DNA from: Natrinema saccharevitans
GTDB lineage: Archaea; Halobacteriota; Halobacteria; Halobacteriales; Natrialbaceae
Length of the DNA: 64,000 bases
Reading direction: 5' to 3'
Assembly: GCF_001953745.1 (NCBI RefSeq)
Contig: NZ_LWLN01000001.1
Location: 2,046,001 to 2,110,000, forward strand
Part shown: positions 49,194-58,883 of the stretch, one piece after another
Numbering within the stretch: the first letter of the stretch is position 1
Layout: each line of letters opens with the position of its first letter
The notes under the pieces: model-generated
Databases searched by the model: none
Told to the model about the DNA's origin: nothing
What the model saw: the letters and a program-made list of their open reading frames with translations, nothing else
Position numbers and translations under genes: made by a program

Positions 49194-51428
49194 TTAGCCG
49201 TCCGGGTCGTCGAAAAAGGTCCGCAACAGTTCGTGTTGGCCCTTCCGCAGGTGGTTGTGCAGCGTCGGCGAGGAGACGCCCATCGCGTCGGCGACTTCCT
49301 CGGCCGTACTCTCCCGGGGCCAGTCGTAGTAGCCGCCGAAGTACGCCGCCCGGAGCGCGGCCTCCTGCCGGTCGGTCAGTCGGTCCTCGAGGCCCTCGCG
49401 GAACTCGCGGGCGGTCTGGACGGCCCGCTCGGTCTCGCGTTTGCCGACCAGTTCGGAGTCGGGAAACGCCGAGCGCAGGCCGTCGAGGATCGTCCGGAGG
49501 TCGGCGTCGGCCGCGCACTCGGCGGTGATCGTCGCCGTGCCGCCGTCGAAGACCGCCTCGTGGACGGTCGCGCCGTACTCGGTCAGCGTGCCGATCGGAC
49601 ACGCTCCCTCGACGACGACCTCGATCCGCCAGCCGTCCTCGTCGGTCTCGACCAGCCGACAGTCCTCGATCGCGGAATCGTCCGCTGCGAGGTCGAAGAC
49701 GTCGCCGGGCGAGCCGTCCGCGAGCCGGACGTAGTAGAGCCGGGTGGACTCGTCGATCGGCACTAGCGAGTCGAGTTCGAGCCGGCAGTCGAGCCGCCGC
49801 GAGGCGTCGACGAAGAAGGAGCGATCGTCCCGACAGGCGACCTCGAGTTCGATCACGCGATCGGACAGCAGGAGGTTGCGCCGCCGGATGGCGGCGATGG
49901 CGTAGCCGACCTGTCGGCCGATCGTCGCGAGCCACGTTCGTTCGTCGTCCTCGAACGCGCCCGCGCGGTCGGTCGCGACCGAGAGCGTCCCGTAGACGGT
50001 TTCTCCGTAGGCGAGGGGCACTCGCGCGATCGCGCCCTCGAAGGAGTCCCCGCCGACGGTCGCCGCGACGTCGTCGGCCACGGTTACCGGTGGCTCGCCG
50101 ACATCGCCGCCCGTGTCGGGGACGAACGCGGCGCTCTCGAGGTCGACCGTCGGATCGTCGTCCCACTCATCGGGGACGAGCCGCTCGACGGCGTCGGGTT
50201 CGATCCCGCTGGCGGCGCGCCACTCGTGGCGGCGATCGGAGAACGTCGCCCGGTCGATCCAGGCGAACTCGTAGGCCCGGCTGTCGGTCAGGGTCGCGCA
50301 CGTAGCCGTCTCGATCTCCTCGTGGTCGGTCGCCTCGAGCAGGGCGTGGGTGACGGAGCGGTGTCGCCGGGCGACCGCGTACAGCCCCTCGAGTTCGTCG
50401 CGCCGGTCGCGCGCGGCCGCGAGTTCCTCGTGGGCGGCGGTGACGTCGCGGACGAAGACGGCGAACCCCCGGTGGTGGCCCTGGTCGTTCCGGAGCGGGG
50501 AGACGACCTCGGTCGCGCGAAACCGCGAGCCGTCTTTGTGGACGCGCCAGCCGTCGGCCTCGCAACCGGACTCGTCGAGGGCGGTCGAGAGGATCCGTTC
50601 GGGCGCGCCGTCGGCGACGGCCTCGTCGGTGTAAAACGTCGAAACGTGGGTGCCGACGATCTCGCCGGCCCGATAGCCGAACATCGCGGCCGCGCTACGG
50701 TTCCAGCGTTCGACGTAGCCGTCCGCGTCCAGCCGAAGGAGGGCGTACCGGTCGCTGGCGGCCAGCAGCAGGCGGATCACGCTGTCGTCGCTCACCGCGG
50801 GCCCGGGCCCGGTGTCGCCGGATCGGGGACCGGACGGCCCCTCGACAGGGTCGAAGGCGTCGACGATCTCGGCGTCGGTCGGCTCGGGGAGATAGGGCTC
50901 GAGGGCCTCGAAACTGCGCCAGCCGCCGGCGGTCTTGACGACGCGGGGGTTGACGTCGTGGTCGACCAAGGCGGTGTGGGCGAAGTACTGCCGGAGGTCG
51001 CTGGTGGAGACGTCCGCGAGGGCGGGGTCGTCGAACAGGTCGCCGGCCCGATCGGCGACGTCGGAGACGAGCATCTGGAGCCGCCGCGGCGTGACCGAGA
51101 AGATCCGGTCCTCCGGCGAGAGATCGTTGCTACGGGCGTAGCGCCGGAGTTCGCGCTCGACGCGGGTCGGCAGGTAGGCGGTCCGTTCGTCCCGCTCGTC
51201 GTCCGTCGGCACCCGAACCAGATACCGGGGCGGATCGATCCGGACCTGGTCGACGTGGTCGATCGTGAGCCGGGTCAGTTCGGCCGGCCGCAGCCCCACG
51301 TCCCCACAGAGCCGGACGACCAGCGCCTCCCGGTAGGTTTCCGCGGCGTCGAGCAGCGATTCGTACTCCCGCCGCCTGAGTACCGCCCCCGTGGTCGCCT
51401 CGAGACTCATGGCGTCTGGTTCGCTCAT
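49194..51428 (-). CDS. Bat-like (bacterio-opsin activator type) regulator with degenerate integrase-like N-terminus
   Basis: 744 residues. Residues 1-160 look like a tyrosine-recombinase catalytic domain (GLRPAELTRL... LRQYFAHTAL... GGWRSFEALEPYL) but the His of the H-x-x-R box is Asp (SDLRQYFA), so it should be inactive. Then a PAS domain (about 215-330), a GAF domain (about 360-520), a BAT-type sensing region and a C-terminal HTH_10 (LTDRQEAALRAAYFGGYYDW... ADAMGVSSPTLHNHLRKG). It is placed between two acs genes, so it probably regulates acetate use. Start 51428 (or 51410). Confidence 0.88.
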   Translation of the reverse strand: MSEPDAMSLEATTGAVLRRREYESLLDAAETYREALVVRLCGDVGLRPAELTRLTIDHVDQVRIDPPRYLVRVPTDDERDERTAYLPTRVERELRRYARSNDLSPEDRIFSVTPRRLQMLVSDVADRAGDLFDDPALADVSTSDLRQYFAHTALVDHDVNPRVVKTAGGWRSFEALEPYLPEPTDAEIVDAFDPVEGPSGPRSGDTGPGPAVSDDSVIRLLLAASDRYALLRLDADGYVERWNRSAAAMFGYRAGEIVGTHVSTFYTDEAVADGAPERILSTALDESGCEADGWRVHKDGSRFRATEVVSPLRNDQGHHRGFAVFVRDVTAAHEELAAARDRRDELEGLYAVARRHRSVTHALLEATDHEEIETATCATLTDSRAYEFAWIDRATFSDRRHEWRAASGIEPDAVERLVPDEWDDDPTVDLESAAFVPDTGGDVGEPPVTVADDVAATVGGDSFEGAIARVPLAYGETVYGTLSVATDRAGAFEDDERTWLATIGRQVGYAIAAIRRRNLLLSDRVIELEVACRDDRSFFVDASRRLDCRLELDSLVPIDESTRLYYVRLADGSPGDVFDLAADDSAIEDCRLVETDEDGWRIEVVVEGACPIGTLTEYGATVHEAVFDGGTATITAECAADADLRTILDGLRSAFPDSELVGKRETERAVQTAREFREGLEDRLTDRQEAALRAAYFGGYYDWPRESTAEEVADAMGVSSPTLHNHLRKGQHELLRTFFDDPDG

Positions 51429-51544
51429 TCTGGTGACGCGAACATAATTGTATCGCCGATCCAGCGGGCCCGTGACCGAGAGCGAATCTACGGCACTGAT
51501 TCCGGCATAGAAACCGTTTCGTGATTGCAGAGAGCGCGAAACTA

Positions 51545-53545
51545 TTATCGGTCGCGGTAGACGTCCGCTCCCTCGTCGCCGACCGCGGCCTGGATCTCGC
51601 CGACGATCTCCGGGTTGCGAAGGGCGCTCGTATCGCCCAGCGACTCCCCGTTGGCGACGTCCTCGAGCAGCCGACGCATGATCTTGCCGGAACGGGTCTT
51701 GGGCAGCTCCGGCGTGAAGACGAGTTCGGTCGGGCTGGCGATCGGGCCGATCGCCGCCGCGACGTTCTCGCGGATCGCCGCTCGGATCGCCTCGCCCGGT
51801 TCGCGGCCGCTCTCGGTGCTGACGTAAGCGTAGATCTCGGTGTTGCCGGCCGGGATCGTGCGGCCGACGACGGCGGCCTCGGCGACGCCGTCGACGTCGG
51901 TGATCGCGCTCTCGACCTCCATGGTGCCCAGTCGGTGGCCGGAAACGTTGATAACGTCGTCGACCCGGCCGAGGACGGTGATGTAGCCGTCCTCGTCGAT
52001 CCGGGCGGTGTCGCCGCTGAAGTAGCGCCAGTCGTCGGACGCGGGGTCGGAGAAGCGCTGCCAGTACTCCGTGACGAACCGGTCGTCGTTGTCGTACAGC
52101 GTCTGTGCCATCCCCGGCCACGGCCGGTCGATGGTGAGATAGCCGGTCCGACCGGGCTCGACGGGGTCGCCGGCCTCGTCGACGACGTTCGCGTCGATGC
52201 CGGGCAGGGGCGGCCCCGCGGAGCCGGGTTTCATCTCGTCGACGCCCGGCAGCGTCGAGATCGTCACCGCGCCGGTTTCGGTCTGCCACCAGGTGTCGAC
52301 GACCGGACAGTCGCCGCCCCCGACGTGGTCGCGGTACCAGTTCCACGGCCGGGGACTGATCGGTTCGCCGACGGAGCCAAGCAGCCGCAGCGAGGAGAGA
52401 TCGTGTTCGGCGGGGTACTCCGAGCCCCACTTCATGAACGCCCGGATCGCCGTCGGCGCGGTGTAGAAGACGTCGACGGCGTTGCGGTCGACGATCTCCC
52501 AGAGCCGGTCCCGGTCGGGGTAGTCGGGGGTCCCCTCGTACATCACCGTCGTCGTGCCCATCGCCAGCGGGCCGTAGACGATGTAGGAGTGACCCGTGAT
52601 CCAGCCGATGTCGGCCGCACACCAGTAGGTGTCCTCGGGCTTGACGTCGAGGACGGCGTGGCTCGTCCACGCGACGTGGGCGAGATAGCCCCCCGTCGAG
52701 TGGACGACGCCCTTCGGCTCGCCGGTCGTCCCCGAGGTGTACATCAGAAACAGCATGTCCGTCGCCGATCGGACGACCGGATCGACGGTCTCGCCGGCGA
52801 ACGCCTCCCGTAGCTCGTGATAGTCGTACTCGTCGTCGCCGAGGACGTGGGGCAAGTCGTCACCGAGTCGGTCGACGACGACCGTCCGCACGTCCTGCTC
52901 GAGCGCGAGCCGTGCGTTGTCGGCCTTGCTCTTCTGATTGAAGGCGTCGCCGCGGCGGTAGTAGCCGTCACAGGTCACGAGGAACTCGCTGTCGGCGGCG
53001 TCCATCCGGGTCGCCAAGGCGTCCGCGGAGAGCCCCGCGAAGACGACGCTGTGGGGTGCGCCGATGCGGGCACAGGCCAGCATCGCGATCGGCAGCTCGG
53101 GGATCATCGGCAGATAGATCGTGACGACGTCGTCCTCTTCGACGCCGAGATCCCGCAGCGCCGCCGCGAACTCGTTGACCTCGACGTAGAGGTCGCGGTA
53201 GGTGTAGGTGCGGCGCTCGCCCTGTTTGCCCTCCCAGCGAATCGCGGCGTGGTTCTTCCGACCCGACTCGAGGTGGCGATCCAGACAGTTGTACGCGGCG
53301 TTGAGCCGTCCGTCTGGGAACCACCGATAGAAAGGGGCCTCGTCGTCCTCGAGGACGGTGTCGTACGGCTCGTCCCAGGAGAGCAGGTCCGCCGCGCGCG
53401 TCCAGCAAGCCGGCCAGTCGGCCTCGAACGCCTCGTAGATTCCCGGATCGGCGACGTTCGCCTGCTCGGCGAACGACGCCGGCGGGCTATGGGTGGTCCC
53501 GGTCGGCGCAGCGCCGTCCCGGTCTCGCCCGTTCCGATCGACCAT
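51545..53545 (-). CDS. acs: Acetyl-CoA synthetase 2
   Basis: 666 residues, closely similar to acs 1 along the whole length by eye. It has YTSGTTGEPKGVVHS, DTWWQTETGA, LGRVDDVINVSGHRLG and LPKTRSGKIMRR. Start MVDRNGRDRDG (ATG 53545) is preferred; a TTG 24 nt upstream is possible. A duplicate gene flanking the same regulator suggests different induction or kinetics; the sequence does not show which acyl acid each prefers. Confidence 0.95.
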   Translation of the reverse strand: MVDRNGRDRDGAAPTGTTHSPPASFAEQANVADPGIYEAFEADWPACWTRAADLLSWDEPYDTVLEDDEAPFYRWFPDGRLNAAYNCLDRHLESGRKNHAAIRWEGKQGERRTYTYRDLYVEVNEFAAALRDLGVEEDDVVTIYLPMIPELPIAMLACARIGAPHSVVFAGLSADALATRMDAADSEFLVTCDGYYRRGDAFNQKSKADNARLALEQDVRTVVVDRLGDDLPHVLGDDEYDYHELREAFAGETVDPVVRSATDMLFLMYTSGTTGEPKGVVHSTGGYLAHVAWTSHAVLDVKPEDTYWCAADIGWITGHSYIVYGPLAMGTTTVMYEGTPDYPDRDRLWEIVDRNAVDVFYTAPTAIRAFMKWGSEYPAEHDLSSLRLLGSVGEPISPRPWNWYRDHVGGGDCPVVDTWWQTETGAVTISTLPGVDEMKPGSAGPPLPGIDANVVDEAGDPVEPGRTGYLTIDRPWPGMAQTLYDNDDRFVTEYWQRFSDPASDDWRYFSGDTARIDEDGYITVLGRVDDVINVSGHRLGTMEVESAITDVDGVAEAAVVGRTIPAGNTEIYAYVSTESGREPGEAIRAAIRENVAAAIGPIASPTELVFTPELPKTRSGKIMRRLLEDVANGESLGDTSALRNPEIVGEIQAAVGDEGADVYRDR

Positions 53546-53630
53546 TTCGTCCGAACCGTGGTCGGTCAACGGAATAAACGTTCCTCCGAATCGCCAGCCG
53601 GTAGCCGGTTTCGATGGGGTCGAATCCCGC

Positions 53631-54131
53631 TTAGAGGTCGTCCTGCGTCGAGTCGATATCCGCGAGGTCCTCGGGATCGACCTCGTGGTCGGGTTCGCGG
53701 ACGACGTAGACGTCGTACCGGTGATCGCTCGCGACCGGGCTCCCGACGCTCGACTGTGGCGCGATCACCGAGCCGGCGTTCTCCGAACCGATGAAGACCA
53801 CGCTGGCCTCGATCTCGGCGGCGACGCGGCGAATCTCGCGGACGACGTTAGTCGTCGACGTCGCGGTCGGCTCGTCGGAGTCGACCCGCTCGGTCCGGAC
53901 CGTCGCCTCGGGCGCGACCTCGTCGGCCCGGTTCCCGATCCCCGCGGCGACCGCGTCCATGTCGAACGGTTCGCCTTCCGTGATCCAGCCCCGATCGCGC
54001 GCGTACTCGGGGTCGTCGGGAATCACCGTCAGGGCGACGACCTCCTCGTCGAGCAAGTCGCCGAACGTCGACGCGCGCTCGAGCGCCCGCGTCGCCAACG
54101 CCGAGCCGTCGAAGGGAACGAGCAGTGACAT
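53631..54131 (-). CDS. Universal stress protein family, atypical
   Basis: 166 residues. It starts MSLLVPFDGSALATRALERA as Usp, but the ATP-binding G-2x-G-9x-G-(S/T) segment is replaced by IGSENAGSVIAPQSSVGSP, so nucleotide binding is doubtful. It ends with an acidic tail (DPEDLADIDSTQDDL). It lies 85 nt before the acs 2 start on the same strand. Confidence 0.85.
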   Translation of the reverse strand: MSLLVPFDGSALATRALERASTFGDLLDEEVVALTVIPDDPEYARDRGWITEGEPFDMDAVAAGIGNRADEVAPEATVRTERVDSDEPTATSTTNVVREIRRVAAEIEASVVFIGSENAGSVIAPQSSVGSPVASDHRYDVYVVREPDHEVDPEDLADIDSTQDDL

Positions 54132-54182
54132 GCCGCTAGGTCATACGACAGCGAAGGTAAATGTTCGCCCCAACACCGGGAT

Positions 54183-54668
54183 CTACGTCCGTTCCCCGTC
54201 CGCAATTCGAGTCGGTTCCGCCGCTTCCCGGTCGGGCTCCTCTCCCCCACCGACGACCAGTACCGGGCGGTCCGTCATGCGGACGACCCTGTCGACGGTG
54301 CTGCCCAGCAGGGCCCCCTTGAACGACGAGCGGCCGCGAGAGCCAAGCACGAGCGCGCCGACCCCGACCTCGTCGGCGTACGCGAGGATCTCCTCGTGGG
54401 GAACGCCCGACAGAACCGCCGTCTCGGCCTCGATCCCGTCCTCGCGAGCCCGCGCCTCGAGGTCCTCGAGCCAGCCGGCCGCCCGCTCCTCGAGGTGGCG
54501 TCTGGCCTCCTCTGGATCGACGATACCGGTGTCGTAGTCGGTTCGCTCGTCGACGACGGCGACGCCGAACAGCGCCGCGTCGAACCGGTCGGCGAGCGCG
54601 ACGGCGTGATCGACCGCCGTCGCCGCCGCCTCGCTGCCGTCGGTCGCGACCAGAATCGAGTCGTACAT
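54183..54668 (-). CDS. Universal stress protein (UspA family)
   Basis: 161 residues. Start MYDSILVATDGSEAAATAVD; the ATP loop is complete: LGSRGRSSFKGALLGSTVDR. The C-terminal extension VVGGGEEPDREAAEPTRIAD is variable. Adjacent to the atypical Usp (51 nt), same strand. It faces the HD hydrolase across a 132-nt divergent region. Confidence 0.92.
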   Translation of the reverse strand: MYDSILVATDGSEAAATAVDHAVALADRFDAALFGVAVVDERTDYDTGIVDPEEARRHLEERAAGWLEDLEARAREDGIEAETAVLSGVPHEEILAYADEVGVGALVLGSRGRSSFKGALLGSTVDRVVRMTDRPVLVVGGGEEPDREAAEPTRIADGERT

Positions 54669-54762
54669 GGGCGTCGGTACGGCCCCCCTCGAGAAAGGCC
54701 TATGGCTCGCCGACCGGCAGTCCCACCCTCGACGGGACCCGACTGCCGACCTGACAGTAGAG

Positions 54763-54773
54763 AAATATTATAG
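54763..54773 (+). promoter_or_regulatory. Promoter TATA box for the HD hydrolase (AAATATTATAG)
   Basis: Ends about 28 nt before the ATG at 54801, in agreement with leaderless expression; same AATATTATA core as the cupin promoter. Confidence 0.5.
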
Positions 54774-54800
54774 TATCGGACGGTACTTCTCACGGGCACG

Positions 54801-55466
54801 ATGGCACAGAAATTGGGCCCGCTGGCTCGCTCGCTATCGTCGTCCTATTACGGCGACGCCCTCCCGGCACACGATCGGTACCACGCCGAGCGCGTCCGCG
54901 ACCTGTCGATTCGGCTGGCGAACGACTGCAAACGACCCGTCGACGGCGACGTTCTCGCGGCGGCGGCCTGGTTACACGACATCGGTCGCCCGCGGGAGCG
55001 AACGGACGAGATCGACGATCACGACGAGTGGGCCGCAGCCGAGGCCGCGGCCCTCCTCGAGTCGGAGGGCGTGGCGGCGGACCGGATCGACGCCGTCACG
55101 CACTGTATCCGAGCCCACAGTATCCGCGCGAGTTCGCCGGAGCCCGAGACGCTCGAGGCGCGGCTGCTCTTCGACGCGGACAAGTTAGACGCCGCCGGCG
55201 CGCGCGGGATCGTCCGGCTGGCCTGTATCGTCGGCGAACGATCGGGCAGACGGGACGAGGCGTACGCGGTCATCGACGACGCGTCGGCGTCCGGACTGGC
55301 CGCGTCGGGACTGCCGGACGTCACGCTCCTTCGGGAGTGGGCCGACGAGCGGCTCGACGCGCTGTATACCGACCCCGGACGCCGCCTCGGCGAGTCCCGC
55401 CGGCGGTTCGTCGACGACTTCTTCGCGCGCTTCGAGAACGAGATCGGCGTCGACGGGACGCAGTAA
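54801..55466 (+). CDS. HD-superfamily phosphohydrolase (YedJ/YfbR-like)
   Basis: 221 residues. Metal ligands: His28 (HDRYHAERV), the His59-Asp60 pair (AAWLHDIGRPRE) and Asp in LFDADKLDAAGA. The spacing is that of small HD-type phosphohydrolases, and the last 70 residues are helical. The substrate may be a nucleotide or dinucleotide; not determinable. It converges with the ModE-like gene (5 nt between stops). Confidence 0.88.
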   Translation: MAQKLGPLARSLSSSYYGDALPAHDRYHAERVRDLSIRLANDCKRPVDGDVLAAAAWLHDIGRPRERTDEIDDHDEWAAAEAAALLESEGVAADRIDAVTHCIRAHSIRASSPEPETLEARLLFDADKLDAAGARGIVRLACIVGERSGRRDEAYAVIDDASASGLAASGLPDVTLLREWADERLDALYTDPGRRLGESRRRFVDDFFARFENEIGVDGTQ

Positions 55467-55471
55467 CCGAC

Positions 55472-56200
55472 TCAGTCGCCGTCGGTCCCTCGGCCCTCGA
55501 CGCCGCGGGCCGCCGTCGCCTTCACCGAGGCGACGATCGACCGCCCGGGCTCGAGCCCCAGCGCGTCGACGCTTCGCCGCGTGACCAGCGCCACGAGTTC
55601 GGCGTCGTCCGCGTCGCCCTCGTCCGTCTCGAGGTCGATCCCGACCCTCGCGACCGCGTCGCCGGCCTCGTGCCACGAGACGGTCCCGGGGAATCGGTTA
55701 CGGACGCTGGTGCCCTCGGCCCGTGGCACCTCGTCGGGAGCGTGCAGGCTCACGGCGTCGGAGCGGACCGTCACTGACGCGGTCGCGGCCTCGCTGGGCA
55801 CGACCGCCAGCACCTCGCCGGCGTCGGTCGCGACGGTCGCGAGTTCCCCGTCCCGGTCGACGACCGGCCCGGACAACACCGTCTCGTCGACGCGGGCGAC
55901 CCCCTCGTAGGCGGCAACCAGTCGATCGAACCGCGCCAGCAGGTCCCGGGCTCGGTCGGTCAGCGAACTCCCGCCGCCGCCGGCACCCCCGCGGGTGCGC
56001 TCGACTAGCGGGCCGATCGCGTCCTCGAGTTCGACCACGCGCTGCTGGAGGCGAGGATAGGATCGCTCGAGGGCCTCGGCGGCCCCGGACAGCGAGCCGC
56101 GGTCGTCGATCGCGCGCAACATCGCGACGTCGCTCCGGTCGACGGTCACGTCGTCGATCCGCAGGTAGGGCTCGAACTCCTTCTCCATTCGACTCCCCAT
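55472..56200 (-). CDS. ModE-like molybdate/tungstate regulator (LysR-type HTH and TOBE-like)
   Basis: 242 residues. N-terminal HTH (RSDVAMLRAIDDRGSLSGAA...YPRLQQRVVELE) is the LysR-like helix of ModE; the middle is Gly-rich; the C-terminal part with FPGTVSWHEAGDAVARVGID and VALVTRRSVDALGLEPG is a TOBE-like oxyanion sensor. It is the last gene after tupC, with 6 nt between, so it is cotranscribed and probably represses the operon when the ligand is bound. Start 56200 (MGSRMEKEF) or 56188. Confidence 0.85.
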   Translation of the reverse strand: MGSRMEKEFEPYLRIDDVTVDRSDVAMLRAIDDRGSLSGAAEALERSYPRLQQRVVELEDAIGPLVERTRGGAGGGGSSLTDRARDLLARFDRLVAAYEGVARVDETVLSGPVVDRDGELATVATDAGEVLAVVPSEAATASVTVRSDAVSLHAPDEVPRAEGTSVRNRFPGTVSWHEAGDAVARVGIDLETDEGDADDAELVALVTRRSVDALGLEPGRSIVASVKATAARGVEGRGTDGD

Positions 56201-56206
56201 TGATCG

Positions 56207-57010
56207 TCAGGCGAAAAGTTCGTTGTCATCGTACAGCAGGTCGCCCCGGACGAACCGCGCGGTTCGTTCGTCTCGCGGGTTCTCGAAGACCCGCGCTGCC
56301 GGCCCGGTCTCGACCAGTTCGCCTTCCAGCAGGAACGCGACCCGGTCCGAGATCCGCTCGGCCTGGTGCATGTCGTGGGTCGCGAGCAAGACGCCGTGAC
56401 CGCGGTCGCGCGCCCGGTCGATGGCGCGCTCGAGGATGGCCGTGTTCCGCGGGTCGAGATCGGAGGTCGGCTCGTCGAGGACGAGCAGGTCCGGTTCGGT
56501 CGCGAGCGCGCGGGCAAACGACACCCGCTGGGCCTCGCCGCCGGACAGCGACGCGGCGTCGCGGTCCCACGCGTCGTCGAGGCCGACGAGTTCGAGGGCC
56601 TCGCGGGTGCGGTCGTCGACGGTCGGTTCGCCACTGAGCCACCGATCGACGAGGCGTCGCCCGAACCCCCGCAGTCGCTGGGGCCACGGACGGCGAACGC
56701 GCCGACCGACGTCGACGTTGCGGGCCACCGAGGCCTCGAAGAGGCTCGCCTGCTGAAAGACCATCCCGATCCGCCGGCGAACCGCCAGCCGCTCCGCCCG
56801 GGACAGCGCCCACGGATCGGCCCCGTCACAGCGAACGGCGCCGCCGGTCGGCCGCTCGAACAGCGCGGCCAGCCGCAACAGCGTGGTCTTGCCGGCCCCT
56901 GAGGGGCCGATGATCGTCACCACCTCGCCGGACCCGACCGACAGCGAGACGTCAGTCAGGATCGACGTGTCGTCGACGCCGTAGGCGGCGTTCTCGAACG
57001 CGAGGTTCAC
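56207..57010 (-). CDS. tupC: Tungstate-type ABC transporter ATPase TupC
   Basis: 267 residues. Walker A GPSGAGKTT, signature LSGGEAQRV, Walker B LLVLDEPTSDLD and H-loop ATHDMHQA. Drives uptake through TupB. GTG start at 57010 is chosen because the ATPase fold begins there and no in-frame ATG precedes it closely. It is 49 nt after tupB; the intervening 17 nt can fold like a tRNA T-arm. The C-terminus lacks a TOBE domain. Confidence 0.9.
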   Translation of the reverse strand: MNLAFENAAYGVDDTSILTDVSLSVGSGEVVTIIGPSGAGKTTLLRLAALFERPTGGAVRCDGADPWALSRAERLAVRRRIGMVFQQASLFEASVARNVDVGRRVRRPWPQRLRGFGRRLVDRWLSGEPTVDDRTREALELVGLDDAWDRDAASLSGGEAQRVSFARALATEPDLLVLDEPTSDLDPRNTAILERAIDRARDRGHGVLLATHDMHQAERISDRVAFLLEGELVETGPAARVFENPRDERTARFVRGDLLYDDNELFA

Positions 57011-57037
57011 GCCGTTCCCACCTCGATTGCGGGCCGT

Positions 57038-57054
57038 CCGGGTTCGATCCCCGG
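57038..57054. other. T-arm-like 17-nt hairpin in the tupB-tupC gap
   Basis: CCGGG, loop TTCGATC, CCCGG pair perfectly as a tRNA T-arm. No matching acceptor or anticodon arm is found upstream on the plus strand, so it is not a tRNA gene. It may be chance or a relic. Confidence 0.4.
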
Positions 57055-57059
57055 CATGG

Positions 57060-57731
57060 TCATCGCCCCCCGAGCCGCAGGACGACCCCGTTGACGAGCA
57101 AGACGAGGACGAGCAACACCGCACCGAGTATCAGGGCCACTTCGAACTCGCCCTTGCGCACCTCGAACTGGATCGCGGTCGTCAGGGTGCGGGTCTTCGA
57201 GGTGCCGTCGGCGTAGGCGATGTTGCCGCCGACGATCAGGACGGAGCCGACTTCGCTGATCGCCCGGCCGAAGCCGGCGAGAATCCCGGTGATGACGCCG
57301 TAGCGGGCCTCTTTGAGCGTGATCAGGGCGACATCGGCTCGTGTCCCGCCGACGCCGTAGGCGGCGTCCCGAACGGCGTCGTCGACGCTTTCGACCGCCG
57401 ACAGCGCGACGCCGGTGATCACCGGTGCGGCCAGCACGCACTGGGAGATGATCATCGCCTCGGGCGTGTAGATGAGATTCAGCGTCCCCAGCGGCCCCTG
57501 ATTCGAGAGGACGTACCAGACGAGCAGGCCGACGACGACGCTCGGGAACCCCATGCCGGTGTTGATGACGGCGGTGACGAACCGCTTGCCCCGGAAGTCC
57601 GCGAACCCGACGGCGAAGGCGATCGGGAGGCTCAGGACGGTACTCACCAGCACGGCGACGAGGCTGACCGTCAGCGAGAGCCGAATGATACTCCGGAGAT
57701 ACGTCGGATCCGAGAGCGCGTCGAGTGGCAT
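57060..57731 (-). CDS. tupB: Tungstate-type ABC transporter permease TupB
   Basis: 223 residues with about six hydrophobic helices and the ABC permease cytoplasmic loop ([20 protein letters not shown]). Belongs to the binding-protein-dependent permease group; tupA and tupC flank it on the same strand, 39 and 49 nt away. It carries oxyanions across the membrane. The segment [16 protein letters not shown] in the middle is a helix-loop typical of TupB. Confidence 0.92.
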   Translation of the reverse strand: MPLDALSDPTYLRSIIRLSLTVSLVAVLVSTVLSLPIAFAVGFADFRGKRFVTAVINTGMGFPSVVVGLLVWYVLSNQGPLGTLNLIYTPEAMIISQCVLAAPVITGVALSAVESVDDAVRDAAYGVGGTRADVALITLKEARYGVITGILAGFGRAISEVGSVLIVGGNIAYADGTSKTRTLTTAIQFEVRKGEFEVALILGAVLLVLVLLVNGVVLRLGGR

Positions 57732-57770
57732 CTGTAGTGGTGGTATCCGTCCGTGTTCGCAGGCCGGGGT

Positions 57771-58691
57771 TTACTCTTCCGATCCGTCCGGCTGCCAGCC
57801 CTCCGGGACGTATTGCTGGAAGTCCGGATCCTCCGACAGTGCCTCCGGGAAGAACAACTGCTCGCCGTTCGCGGTGAAGTCCTCGATGACCGCCTGTCCC
57901 TCGGGGCTCGTGACGAAGCCGATGTAGGCCATCGCGAGCTGGTAGTTGACGTCGTCGTGGATCTCGGGGTTGACTGCCATGATCCCGTAGGGGTTCGCGA
58001 GCAGTTCGGGTCCGCCCTCGATCGGCCCCTGCAACAGGATCTCGAGGTCGAGATCGTCCCGCGAGAGGTACGTGCCCCGATCCGAGAGGGTGTAGGCACC
58101 CGACTCGTTCGCGTTGGTCAGCGTCTCGCCCATCCCCTGTCCGAGTTCCTGGTACCACTCGCCGCCGGGCTCGAGACCGGCTTCCGACCAGATCACCAGC
58201 TCCTTGGTGTGGGTTCCGGACTCGTCCCCGCGGGAGACGAACGTCGCCTCGGCGTCCGCGATCGCCTCGAACGCCGCCGTCGCCTGCTCGGTGTCGCCGA
58301 CGCCCGCGGGATCGTCGCTCGGCCCGACGACGACGAAGTCGTTGAACAGCAGGTCGCGCCGGTTGACGCCGTACCCCTCCCGCATGAACTCGTCCTCTTG
58401 GGACCGGGCGTGGACCAGAATGACGTCGGCGTTGCCGTCCCGCGCCGACCGGATCGCGGCACCGGTCCCGTCCGCGTTGGCCGCCACGCGCGTGCCGAAC
58501 CGCTCCCTGAAAGCGGCGTTGAGTTCGTCGAGCAACCCCGTCGCTTCCGTGCTGGTCGTCGTCGCCATCGCCAGTTCCTCGCCGGCGATCGACCCCTCGC
58601 CGTCGTCGTCGCTGTCTCCGAGACAGCCGCCGACCGCCGCGGCGATCCCCGCCGCGCTCGCACCGAGTACCTCCCGACGTCGATATTCCAT
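57771..58691 (-). CDS. tupA: Tungstate-binding lipoprotein TupA
   Basis: 306 residues. Signal [20 protein letters not shown], with RRR and a lipobox ending GGC: a probable Tat-exported, lipid-anchored protein. The mature part has [15 protein letters not shown], the Thr/Ser motif that holds tungstate in TupA, and [20 protein letters not shown]. Start at 58691 puts the twin-arginine at residues 4-6. The matching TatA gene is at 13911. Operon order tupA-B-C-modE. Confidence 0.94.
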   Translation of the reverse strand: MEYRRREVLGASAAGIAAAVGGCLGDSDDDGEGSIAGEELAMATTTSTEATGLLDELNAAFRERFGTRVAANADGTGAAIRSARDGNADVILVHARSQEDEFMREGYGVNRRDLLFNDFVVVGPSDDPAGVGDTEQATAAFEAIADAEATFVSRGDESGTHTKELVIWSEAGLEPGGEWYQELGQGMGETLTNANESGAYTLSDRGTYLSRDDLDLEILLQGPIEGGPELLANPYGIMAVNPEIHDDVNYQLAMAYIGFVTSPEGQAVIEDFTANGEQLFFPEALSEDPDFQQYVPEGWQPDGSEE

Positions 58692-58883
58692 ACTGGGAAC
58701 AACGATGGAACACAATCGTATAAACGTACCGCTCGGGGCACCCGCGGACGGTTACGCGACGCGCTCGAGGGCCGTCGAGCGGCGCTATCGTAACCCCAAT
58801 CGGTTACTCGAGCGGGCCGATACGGCTCGGCTCGGATCCGCGGAAAAAGGTCGGCTCGAGCGGGGCGGCCGAAGAACGACCGC

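Noticed and set aside
57000-57060. An 18-codon [21 protein letters not shown] between tupB and tupC
   Set aside because: Too short; it is the translation of the T-arm-like hairpin, though its start and stop overlap the neighbouring genes.
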